Shown here piece by piece: positions 16,675 to 24,306 of a stretch of DNA of 64,000 bases. The notes under the pieces were generated by a model. That model was not told where the DNA came from, made no database searches, and saw only the letters and a list, made by a program, of their open reading frames with translations. Positions within the stretch are counted from its first letter, which is position 1, and each line of letters begins with the position of its first letter. This DNA comes from Microbacterium paraoxydans (lineage in GTDB: Bacteria; Actinomycetota; Actinomycetes; Actinomycetales; Microbacteriaceae), in NCBI RefSeq assembly GCF_020524545.1, contig NZ_JAIVLG010000001.1, positions 890,896-954,895 of the forward strand, in the 5' to 3' direction. The translations under genes were made by a program, and so were the position numbers.

Positions 16675-17634
16675 TCAGTACGCGGCGCCCTTCAGGGAGC
16701 CGGTCACGTCCTCATAGCTGTAGAGGATGCAGTGCACGGTCCGGTCGCCGCCACGCACCCAGGACGACTCCGTCGGCTGGTACGTGTAATAGTCGAGCAC
16801 CGAATCCATGTAGGACGTGCCCACGTAGGCCTCGAACTCCGACAGACAGCCGTCCCATGCCTGGTCCTGCAGTGCGCCGTCACCGGGGAACTGCTCGCCA
16901 TCGACGTCGTAGATGAAGAACACCTCGTCCGTGTGGGGGTCGACGCAGGGCACCACGGGGAGCTCGTAGATGTTCCCCTCCTCGCCGGTGTAGTCGACGA
17001 ACGGCAGGCAGTCGCCCACCTGGAGATCGTCGAAGCTCACCATCTCGGCACCCTCGACCGCGCCAGAGCCGTCGTCCGTCGCGGGGCGACCGTCCGGAGC
17101 ACCGGCCCCTGCGGCTGCGACTCCCAGCAGGACGAGCGACACGGCGACCGCGAGGATCGCGCCGATCGCCGCGACCACCATCCCGGTGATGCCCGGCCAC
17201 TTCCGGCCCCGCAGGAACAGCGACACGAGCGACAGGACGAAGCCGATGGTGAGGAGACTCCAACCGGCAAGCGCGATGACGGGGATGCAGGCGCCGATGA
17301 TGCCGACGACCACCGTCACCAGACCGATGATCCCGAGGACCGGCGTCCCCGTCGCGGCCGGCGGGGTGGATGCGCCGGGCCACGGATCGCCGGTGACGCC
17401 GGTGGCGCCCGGATATGCGTTCGCGGGCGGAACGGAAGCGGGGGTCGGTTCCGCGGACGCCATCATGTAGGGCGGAGCAAACGGAGCAGGCTCCGTCGCG
17501 TCGGCCGCCGACGTCTCCGCCGCGGTTTCGGGGGGTCGCGGCGGAGCTGCCACGACATGCTCGGTCCATTGCTGTCCGTCCCACCATCGCTGGTTCCCCG
17601 AACCGTCGTCGTACCAGCCGGCAGGTGTTGTCAT
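16675..17634 (-). CDS. DUF2510 membrane protein with septum-formation-like domain
   Basis: A 319-residue protein. The N-terminal DUF2510 module (WYDDGSGNQRWWDGQQW, residues 7-23) is followed by a proline/alanine-rich linker and two pairs of hydrophobic helices (about 105-195). The extracytoplasmic C-terminus carries LQVGDCLPFVDY and PCVDPHTDEVFF, matching the Septum_form family pattern of paired cysteines. Start 17634 was chosen because paralogues begin M-TPAGWYDD here. It is a tandem paralogue of the next gene: both share the DUF2510 start and a SLFLxGxKWPGI segment. Function unknown; the envelope location is inferred. Confidence 0.8.
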   Translation of the reverse strand: MTTPAGWYDDGSGNQRWWDGQQWTEHVVAAPPRPPETAAETSAADATEPAPFAPPYMMASAEPTPASVPPANAYPGATGVTGDPWPGASTPPAATGTPVLGIIGLVTVVVGIIGACIPVIALAGWSLLTIGFVLSLVSLFLRGRKWPGITGMVVAAIGAILAVAVSLVLLGVAAAGAGAPDGRPATDDGSGAVEGAEMVSFDDLQVGDCLPFVDYTGEEGNIYELPVVPCVDPHTDEVFFIYDVDGEQFPGDGALQDQAWDGCLSEFEAYVGTSYMDSVLDYYTYQPTESSWVRGGDRTVHCILYSYEDVTGSLKGAAY

Positions 17635-17659
17635 CGGGAGTTCTCGTTCGGCATCCGGG

Positions 17660-18520
17660 TCACGGGAGCAGGCACACCGGCAGCGCGTCGGTGAACGTCT
17701 CGGTGAAGGCGAGGGCCGCGTCGGCGTCGCTGAACGTGGCGTCGTCGCCAGAGGCGATGATGCGCAACGTTTCATTGTCGAGGTCGGATGCCTCGAACTC
17801 CGTCGCGAAGCAGGTGACCTGCTCGGGCGTGTAGCCCTCGGCACCCGACGACTCGATGATCGCGCCGATGCCGGCCTCGAGCTCCTGAACCGTCGGGCGG
17901 GTGCCGTCGTCAACGCCGTCGCTCTCGCCCGGGTCGGTCGCCTCGCTCGAGGGGAACGCGCTGGGGAGGTTGTCGAGCTCTTGGCTCGCTGTCTGCGCGA
18001 CGGCGAAGACGAACACGAAGAACATCACGACGGCGATGATCGTGCCGACGACGGCGAGGATCAGGCCGGCGATGCCTGGCCACTTCTTGCCCTTCAGGAA
18101 CAACGAGATGAGCGAGACGATGAAGCCGGCGCCGAGCAGGATGAAGCCGACGAACCCGATCAGGGGGAAGAAGGCGAGGATCGTTCCGATGGCAGACAGG
18201 CCGAGACCGACGAGTCCGAGGACCGAGATCTTCCGGGGAGCGTCCTGGCCGGGCTGAGCATACGGTGAAGCGGCAGGGTACGCCGAGGTCGTCGTCGCGT
18301 AGTCACCGGGGGAGGACGGGGCCGAACCCGGGTAACCGGCGGCCGGCTGAGCCGGGGCGCCGTACTCCTGACCCGCGACGGCGGGAGCCTCGGTCGCAGA
18401 CGCCTCGGGCTCCGACGGAGTGGCGGCCTCGGGAGCGAAGTGCTCTGTCCACTGCTGGCCGTCCCACCAGCGCTGGCGTCCGGAGCCGTCGTCGTACCAT
18501 CCCGCTGGTGTCGTGCTCAT
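17660..18520 (-). CDS. DUF2510 membrane protein
   Basis: A 286-residue paralogue of the neighbouring gene: DUF2510 (WYDDGSGRQRWWDGQQW), a long Pro/Ala/Tyr-rich cytoplasmic linker, and two or three transmembrane helices (about 105-190) with SLFLKGKKWPGIAG. The outer domain is acidic, with one cysteine mid-domain (VTCFA) and one near the end (PVCLLP). It lacks the septum-formation domain of its neighbour. The ATG at 18520 follows GAGGGGGAATC, a good ribosome site. The two genes interrupt the otherwise conserved prfB-ftsEX order. Function unknown. Confidence 0.78.
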   Translation of the reverse strand: MSTTPAGWYDDGSGRQRWWDGQQWTEHFAPEAATPSEPEASATEAPAVAGQEYGAPAQPAAGYPGSAPSSPGDYATTTSAYPAASPYAQPGQDAPRKISVLGLVGLGLSAIGTILAFFPLIGFVGFILLGAGFIVSLISLFLKGKKWPGIAGLILAVVGTIIAVVMFFVFVFAVAQTASQELDNLPSAFPSSEATDPGESDGVDDGTRPTVQELEAGIGAIIESSGAEGYTPEQVTCFATEFEASDLDNETLRIIASGDDATFSDADAALAFTETFTDALPVCLLP

Positions 18521-18702
18521 GATTCCCCCTCGATGAAGTGCGATCGCTCTCTGGTGCGGCGACCCCTTCATGTATAGCAGTGGGCGGTGCCCGAGGTGAG
18601 GCTCGGAGGTGGGGAGAAGTCCCCACCCCTTCCGCACCGGGACACGGCGTCCGGGGTGTCGCTCGCGGCCAGTCCGAGGGGCGCGCTTAGGCTCGAATCG
18701 CC

Positions 18703-19821
18703 ATGATTCGGTTCGAGAACGTCACCAAACGCTACAGAGGCACGACGAAGCCCGCCCTCTCCGGTGTCGACTTCGAAGTGCAGCGCGGGGAGTTCGTCTT
18801 CCTCGTGGGCGCCTCGGGGTCCGGGAAGTCCTCCTGTCTGCGCCTCATCCTGCGCGAAGACGTGCCCACCTCGGGCCGTGTCGCGGTCCTCGGGCGAGAT
18901 CTCCGCTCGCTTGCCAACCGCAAGGTGCCGTACTTCCGGCGCCACATCGGCTCGGTGTTCCAGGACTTCCGCCTGCTCCCTTCGAAGACCGTGTACCAGA
19001 ACGTCGCCTTCACGCTGCAGGTCACCGGATCCTCTCGCGGATTCATCCAGCAGGCCGTGCCGGAAGCGCTCGCGCTCGTCGGTCTCGACGGCAAGCAGAA
19101 GCGCATGCCGCACGAGCTGTCCGGCGGAGAGCAGCAGCGTGTCGCGATCGCCCGCGCGCTCGTGAATCGCCCCCAGGTGCTGCTGGCGGACGAGCCGACC
19201 GGCAACCTCGACCCCGCGACCTCCGTCGACATCATGCAGCTCCTCGCTCGCATCAACGCGGGAGGGACGACCGTGCTGATGGCCACCCACGAGGCGGCCT
19301 TCGTCGACCAGATGCAGCGTCGGGTGATCGAGTTGCGCGACGGGGAGATGGTGCGCGACGAGGTGCACGGTGGCTACGGGGACACCTCGAACATCCCGCG
19401 CCTCGTGCCGGAGGAGGTGCGCGGCGCCGCAGCCGCAGCCGCCCTCACCGCGGTACAGGAGGTGCAGCGCCAGACGGCCGATCTCTCGGTGGTGCGCGCC
19501 GCCCTCGCCGAGGAACTCGCCGCGCAGCGGTCCGCGGCCGCGGACCGAGGCGCCGAAGCTGAGCCGTCTGCGGGCATGGTCGAGCCTCCTCGGACCGTGG
19601 AGCCGCCGGAGCAGGTCTTCACGCCCGAAGCAGACGGGGCCGCGCGGATCGTCGAGCCGCCTGCCGCGGTCGTGCCGCCTGCCGCGGTCGAGCCGCCCGC
19701 AGTCAACCGGCCCCGCACGCATCCGATCACCCTGCCGAACGTGGATGTCGCGGAGCTCGGAGTCGCCGATCGCCTCGGCCTCTCCGACGAGGACGACGAG
19801 GAAGTGGGCCCGACCTCATGA
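18703..19821 (+). CDS. ftsE: Cell division ATP-binding protein FtsE, with long C-terminal tail
   Basis: ATPase of the FtsEX complex that activates peptidoglycan hydrolases at the septum. The ABC domain covers about residues 1-225: Walker A GASGSGKS (36-43), Q-loop FQDF, signature LSGGEQQR, Walker B VLLADEPTG. About 145 further residues are low-complexity, with an alanine-rich coil then repeated VEPP/VVPP units and an acidic end; ordinary FtsE is about 229 residues. TAGGCT (18688-18693) lies 9 nt before the ATG. Stop overlaps ftsX (ATGA). Confidence 0.95.
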   Translation: MIRFENVTKRYRGTTKPALSGVDFEVQRGEFVFLVGASGSGKSSCLRLILREDVPTSGRVAVLGRDLRSLANRKVPYFRRHIGSVFQDFRLLPSKTVYQNVAFTLQVTGSSRGFIQQAVPEALALVGLDGKQKRMPHELSGGEQQRVAIARALVNRPQVLLADEPTGNLDPATSVDIMQLLARINAGGTTVLMATHEAAFVDQMQRRVIELRDGEMVRDEVHGGYGDTSNIPRLVPEEVRGAAAAAALTAVQEVQRQTADLSVVRAALAEELAAQRSAAADRGAEAEPSAGMVEPPRTVEPPEQVFTPEADGAARIVEPPAAVVPPAAVEPPAVNRPRTHPITLPNVDVAELGVADRLGLSDEDDEEVGPTS

Positions 19822-20732
19822 GAATCGGACTCATCCTCGCCGAAGCCCTGGGCGGCCTCCGGCGCAACATCTCGATGGTGATCTCCGTCGTCCTCGTGAC
19901 CTTCGTGTCGTTGACCTTCGTCGGTGCAGCGATCCTGATGCAAGGGCAGATCGGCGTCATGCGCGGCTATTGGGCAGAGCGCGCCCAGGTTGCGGTCTAC
20001 ATGTGCTCGGAGGTCTCCGAGTCGGAGACGTGCATCGACGGTGCGGCCAGCGAGGAGCAGGTCGCCGCGGTCCGTGCGCAACTCGAGGGCGAGGCCCTCG
20101 CGCCCCTGATCAGCTCCATAACCTTCGACACGAAGGAGGAGACCTACGCGAAGCTCGTCGACCAGCTCGGTGCGGAGCAGGCGAGCGTGCTCACCCCGGA
20201 CCAGGCGTTCGAGGTGTTCTTCGTCACGATGAAGGATCCGGGACAGTCGCAGGTCCTCACCGAGGCCTTCAGCGGTCAGGCGGGGGTCGAGCAGGTCACG
20301 GATCAGCTGCAGTACCTCGACCCGCTGTTCTCGGCGCTCACCGTCGCCACCTACATCGCGGTCGGCATCGCCGTGCTGATGCTCATCGCGGCGACGCTGT
20401 TGATCGGCACGACCATCCGGCTGTCGGCGTATGCCCGACGGAAGGAGATCGGCATCATGCGCCTGGTCGGCGCCTCGAACCGTTTCATCCAGACGCCGTT
20501 CGTCTTGGAGGGCGTGTTCGCGGCCTTCCTCGGCTCGGCGCTGGCGAGCACCGCGGTCGTCGCGGGCATGCACTTCGGTGTCGAGGGCTATCTGCGGGGT
20601 CGGGTTCCCTTCATCACGACCTGGGTGACGATGCAGGATGCGGTGTTCGTGGTGCCCGTGCTGATCGGCATCGGCGTGGTGCTGGCCGCCCTGTCCGCCG
20701 GTTTCGCGATCCGCCGCTGGCTCCGTACCTGA
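19818..20732 (+). CDS. ftsX: Cell division membrane protein FtsX
   Basis: Permease-like partner of FtsE that transmits ATPase-driven change to extracellular hydrolases. It is 304 residues with four transmembrane helices (about 20-42, 175-200, 225-250, 275-297). A large external loop between TM1 and TM2 has a likely disulfide (MCSEVSESETC). The cytoplasmic coupling motif YARRKEIGIMRLVGAS near residue 205 is diagnostic of FtsX. Translationally coupled to ftsE; smpB follows 63 nt later. Confidence 0.95.
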   Translation: MRIGLILAEALGGLRRNISMVISVVLVTFVSLTFVGAAILMQGQIGVMRGYWAERAQVAVYMCSEVSESETCIDGAASEEQVAAVRAQLEGEALAPLISSITFDTKEETYAKLVDQLGAEQASVLTPDQAFEVFFVTMKDPGQSQVLTEAFSGQAGVEQVTDQLQYLDPLFSALTVATYIAVGIAVLMLIAATLLIGTTIRLSAYARRKEIGIMRLVGASNRFIQTPFVLEGVFAAFLGSALASTAVVAGMHFGVEGYLRGRVPFITTWVTMQDAVFVVPVLIGIGVVLAALSAGFAIRRWLRT

Positions 20733-20795
20733 TAGCCTGAAAGGCTGCTCGGCCGGAACGATCGATCGAGCTCATCACGGCAACAGGAGAGCAAC

Positions 20796-21272
20796 ATGCC
20801 CAGGGAACGCGGAGAGAAGGTCATCGCGACCAATCGTCGCGCACGTCACGACTACACGATCGAGAAGTCGTACGAAGCGGGGATGGTGCTCACCGGCACC
20901 GAGGTCAAGTCACTGCGACAGGGACGTGCGAACCTCAGCGACGGGTACGCGTTCGTCAAGGAGAACGAGGTCTTCCTCGATTCCGTGCACATTCCGGAGT
21001 ACTCGCAGGGGAACTGGACGAATCACTCCGCCAAGCGCATCCGCAAACTGCTTCTGCACCGCGAGGAGATCGCGAAGATCGCCCACGCGGTCTCGGCGGG
21101 TGGCTATACGCTCATCCCGCTCAAGCTCTACTTCTCGGATGGCCGCGCGAAGGTCGAGATCGCCCTCGCGAAGGGTAAGCGCGAGTACGACAAGCGTCAG
21201 ACACTGCGAGAGCGCCAGGACACGCGTGAGGCCGAGCGCGCGATGCGCCTGCGCAACCGCGTGGGGGAGTAG
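20796..21272 (+). CDS. smpB: SsrA-binding protein SmpB
   Basis: Binds tmRNA and positions it in stalled ribosomes for trans-translation. It is 158 residues, normal length. Conserved blocks are NRRARHDYTIEKSYEAGMVLTGTEVKSLR, followed by IPEYSQGNWTNHSAKRIRKLLLH and the basic C-terminal tail (KREYDKRQTLRERQ). The ATG has a strong CAGGAGAG site. The tmRNA gene itself is not visible immediately downstream, where an S9 peptidase is convergent after 10 nt. Confidence 0.97.
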   Translation: MPRERGEKVIATNRRARHDYTIEKSYEAGMVLTGTEVKSLRQGRANLSDGYAFVKENEVFLDSVHIPEYSQGNWTNHSAKRIRKLLLHREEIAKIAHAVSAGGYTLIPLKLYFSDGRAKVEIALAKGKREYDKRQTLRERQDTREAERAMRLRNRVGE

Positions 21273-21282
21273 CGCTCAGACG

Positions 21283-23148
21283 TCACCCTCGCGGTTCGAA
21301 CCCGAACACGCGACCGAGGAACGCCAGTTCGCGCTCGAGGGCGTCGACGATCGTTTCGGCGCTGCGGAAACCGTGGCCCTCGCCCGGGTACAGCACGTAC
21401 TCGTGATCGACGCCGCGCGCGGCCAGGGCATCGCGGATCGCCTCCGACTGCGACGGCGGGACCACGCGGTCCTCCCCGCCCTGGAGGAGCAGCACCGGGA
21501 CGTCGATGCGATCGGTGTGCGTCAGCGGTGAACGCTCGACGTACACGTGCTCGCACTCGGGCAGCGGCCCGACGAGTCCGTCGAGGTACGACGCTTCGAA
21601 GTCGTGAGTCTCCGCGGCGAGCATCCGCAGATCGGCGACGCCGTAGCGGCTTATCCCCGCGGCGAACGCGCCGCCGCGCACCAGCGCCGACAGTACCGTC
21701 CAGCCGCCGGCTGAGCCCCCGCGGATGGCGATGCGGGCGGGGTCCGCGAGCCCGGCGTCGGCGAGACCGCGGGCGGCGGAGATCACATCGTCGACGTCCA
21801 CGACCCCCCAACGGCCGTCCAGACGCTCGCGATATGCCCGGCCGTAGCCCGTGGATCCGCCGTAGTTCACATCGAGCACGCCGATGCCTCGGCTCGTGTA
21901 GTACGCGATCGCCGAGGAGGAGGCGCCGGAGACGTGTGCCGTCGGGCCTCCGTGCACGAGAACGATGTACGGCGGGAGCTCGTCGTCGGGTGCCGTGGCA
22001 TCCGGGTTCGCGGGGGGATAGGCGAAGGCATGCACCTCGCCATGGGCGCCATCGACGTCGATCGGCGCCGCGCGAGGCATCCATCGTGCGTCCACGGGCT
22101 CCCCGCCTCGTACCGTGACGATCTCCCCGGAGTCGACATCGACGACCCACAGTCCCGGCGTCACGTGCGAACCGTTGCCCGACAGCAGTACCCGGCTGCC
22201 CTCGGCATCGTCCACGCTCACATGCCCGTCGCCGGGGACATCGATCGGGCGCGCGGCTCCGTCCGCATCGATCACGACCACCAGGTCACGGCCGTTCGTG
22301 CGCACCGCGACGAGCCGTCCGTCATCGAGCGGCTGATACCAACGGTTGCCGAGCACCCAGAGTCCGTAGCCCGTGTCGGCGTCCGCGGGCGCGAGCGGGC
22401 GGGGTTCGCCGAGCGGCACGTCGTCGTCGAGAGTGACGCGGTGCAACCCCCAGCGTCCGGCGGAGTCATCGGCGAACACCAGCTCCGCGTCGCTGATCCA
22501 TTCCGGCTGCAGTGCCGCCCGCGAGGGCACGGTGTGCACGTCGCCGCCGCTCAGGGCGACGATCCGGACGCGCGCCTCCTCCCACGGCATGCGGCCGCTG
22601 TCCCACTCGACCCACGCGATCCGCGTCCCGTCGGGGGAGAGCGCGGGGTGGGCGACGAAGCCCTCACTCTGTCTGATCACCCGGATCGCGCTCTCGTCGT
22701 CCGCCGCGGAACCGTCGACGGGGATCTCGACGATCGACCGCGTGTGCGGGGTCGACGACAGGTCCTCGCGCACGGCCAGGAGACGTCCGGCCTGGACCCG
22801 CAGTCCTCCATGCGATGCTCCCTGCGGAGTGAGCGGGACCGGCTCGGCGCCCGGGATCAGCCGGTGCACGCGTTGATCCCCAGCATCGACGAAGTAGAGC
22901 GTCCCCCTGGCATCGGCCGTCCACGCGCCCCCGCCGTACTCGTGCACCCGCGAGCGCGCGCTCCAGGGGGCGGGAAGGACCTCGCCGCCGGAGGAACTCC
23001 GCACTGTCACGCGCCCCTTCTCGGCCGGGACGGACTCCCCCCACCAGATCTCGGATCCCACGAAACGCGCACCGTCGATGCGCGGGGATGACACCGCGAC
23101 GGAAGCGGCGGAGAAGGGCGACGGCCAGGAACCGTAGGGGGACGACAT
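21283..23148 (-). CDS. S9 family peptidase (prolyl oligopeptidase/acylaminoacyl peptidase type)
   Basis: Serine peptidase of 621 residues with no signal peptide, so probably cytosolic peptide turnover. An N-terminal beta-propeller-like region (about 1-370) precedes an alpha/beta-hydrolase domain. The catalytic triad can be placed at Ser479 (RGGSAGGW), Asp560 (GGEDRVVP) and His592 (PGEGHGF). TAGGCT (23160-23155) lies 6 nt before the ATG, indicating a leaderless mRNA. Oligopeptide versus acyl-peptide specificity cannot be decided. Confidence 0.9.
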   Translation of the reverse strand: MSSPYGSWPSPFSAASVAVSSPRIDGARFVGSEIWWGESVPAEKGRVTVRSSSGGEVLPAPWSARSRVHEYGGGAWTADARGTLYFVDAGDQRVHRLIPGAEPVPLTPQGASHGGLRVQAGRLLAVREDLSSTPHTRSIVEIPVDGSAADDESAIRVIRQSEGFVAHPALSPDGTRIAWVEWDSGRMPWEEARVRIVALSGGDVHTVPSRAALQPEWISDAELVFADDSAGRWGLHRVTLDDDVPLGEPRPLAPADADTGYGLWVLGNRWYQPLDDGRLVAVRTNGRDLVVVIDADGAARPIDVPGDGHVSVDDAEGSRVLLSGNGSHVTPGLWVVDVDSGEIVTVRGGEPVDARWMPRAAPIDVDGAHGEVHAFAYPPANPDATAPDDELPPYIVLVHGGPTAHVSGASSSAIAYYTSRGIGVLDVNYGGSTGYGRAYRERLDGRWGVVDVDDVISAARGLADAGLADPARIAIRGGSAGGWTVLSALVRGGAFAAGISRYGVADLRMLAAETHDFEASYLDGLVGPLPECEHVYVERSPLTHTDRIDVPVLLLQGGEDRVVPPSQSEAIRDALAARGVDHEYVLYPGEGHGFRSAETIVDALERELAFLGRVFGFEPRG

Positions 23149-23212
23149 GCTTCGAGCCTATGGGCCGGTGACACATGGCGTCACACACGTGCGGCGACCG
23201 GACGGGGTGATC

Positions 23213-23337
23213 TAGGTTTCTGGAAACGCCCCGGTTCGTCCGGAGCGTGGAGCGACAGCCGAGCCCGGCACCCGCCCGCGAACGACGCTCTCTGTGTCGT
23301 GCGCGGTCCCCGGCCCGACTTGTCCCCAGGAGAGAAG
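23213..23337 (+). promoter_or_regulatory. metF promoter and structured 5' leader
   Basis: TAGGTT (23213-23218) is a -10 candidate, giving a leader of about 110 nt. GAGCGT (23243-23248) can pair with ACGCTC (23285-23290), closing a domain whose 3' strand reads CGAACGACGCTC. ACGAC (23282-23286) can instead pair with GTCGT (23296-23300), so the two folds exclude each other. The closing helix loosely resembles SAH riboswitches, but the conserved CCAGG segment is not evident. A GTGAC/GTCAC inverted repeat (23168-23172, 23180-23184) lies upstream. Confidence 0.4.
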
Positions 23338-24285
23338 ATGTCTTTCGAGACCGAGACCTCAGGCGCTCCTCGCGTGCCGTTCTCCTTCGAGCTCTATCCG
23401 CCGCGTTCGGCGTCGAGCGAGGAGGCGCTGCACGACACCGTCCGGCGCCTCGCCGCAGCAGGTCCGGACTTCCTCTCGGTCACGTACGGCGCGGGCGGTT
23501 CCACCGGCGGGCGCTCGCTCGACGTGCTCCGGTTCATCCGCACGCAGACCGACGTCGAGCCGCTCGCGCACCTGACCTGCGTCGGCAACAGCTATGCGGG
23601 CGCGGCGACGCTGATCCGTGAGTTCCTCGATGCCGGCATCCTGAGCTTTCTCGCCCTGCGCGGCGACCCGCCCGCGGGGAAGACCGAGGACTACCTCGGC
23701 GACTTGGAGAGCGCGGCCCAGCTCGTGCAGTTGATCGACCGTGTGCAGGCGGAGCGTGCGCCGTACGAGGAGGCGCCCGTTCCCGGACTCCCCGGTGCCG
23801 CCAGGGTCGATCCGCGCCGCAAGGTGAACATCGCGGTCGCCGCGTTCCCGAAGGGGCATCCCCGCGCCACGCACCGCACGCAGGATGTGGAAGCGCTGCT
23901 CGCGAAGCAGGCGGCCGGGGCGACCTTCGCGATCACGCAGCTCTTCTTCCACCCCGATGACTACCTCGCGTTCGTCGAACGGGCCCGCAGCGCCGGGGTG
24001 ACGATCCCGATCCTCCCCGGCATCATGCCGATCACCTCACCGGCGCGGCTCACGCGTGTGCTCGAGCTCACGGGAGAGGACCTGCCGAGCGAGCTCGCCA
24101 TCGCGCTCGACGTCGAGCCGACTGCGGAAGGTCGGCGCGAGATCGGCATCGAATGGGCGGCGCGACTGGCCCGCGACGTCGTGGCCGGGGGAGCGCCCGG
24201 CGTGCACCTCTACGCCTTCAACCAGCACGAGACCGTCCTCACCGTCCTCGCAGAAGCCGGGATCCTCCCGGCCCTGCGCCGCTAG
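23338..24285 (+). CDS. metF: 5,10-methylenetetrahydrofolate reductase
   Basis: Reduces methylene-THF to 5-methyl-THF, the methyl donor for MetE next door. It is 315 residues. The start at 23338 follows CAGGAGAG and gives the family-typical opening PFSFELYPPRS; the in-frame upstream ATG adds 13 unconserved residues. Motifs include VTYGAGGST, HLTCVGNS, LALRGDPP and FAITQLFF, and the C-terminus ends with PGVHLYAFN. It lies 21 nt before metE, so the two are almost certainly one transcript. Confidence 0.95.
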   Translation: MSFETETSGAPRVPFSFELYPPRSASSEEALHDTVRRLAAAGPDFLSVTYGAGGSTGGRSLDVLRFIRTQTDVEPLAHLTCVGNSYAGAATLIREFLDAGILSFLALRGDPPAGKTEDYLGDLESAAQLVQLIDRVQAERAPYEEAPVPGLPGAARVDPRRKVNIAVAAFPKGHPRATHRTQDVEALLAKQAAGATFAITQLFFHPDDYLAFVERARSAGVTIPILPGIMPITSPARLTRVLELTGEDLPSELAIALDVEPTAEGRREIGIEWAARLARDVVAGGAPGVHLYAFNQHETVLTVLAEAGILPALRR

Positions 24286-24306
24286 ACCCCGCCGAAAGGA
24301 AAGACC

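Noticed and set aside
21273..21282. tmRNA gene expected beside smpB
   Set aside because: Only 10 nt separate smpB from a convergent peptidase gene; no tmRNA-like sequence was seen here.
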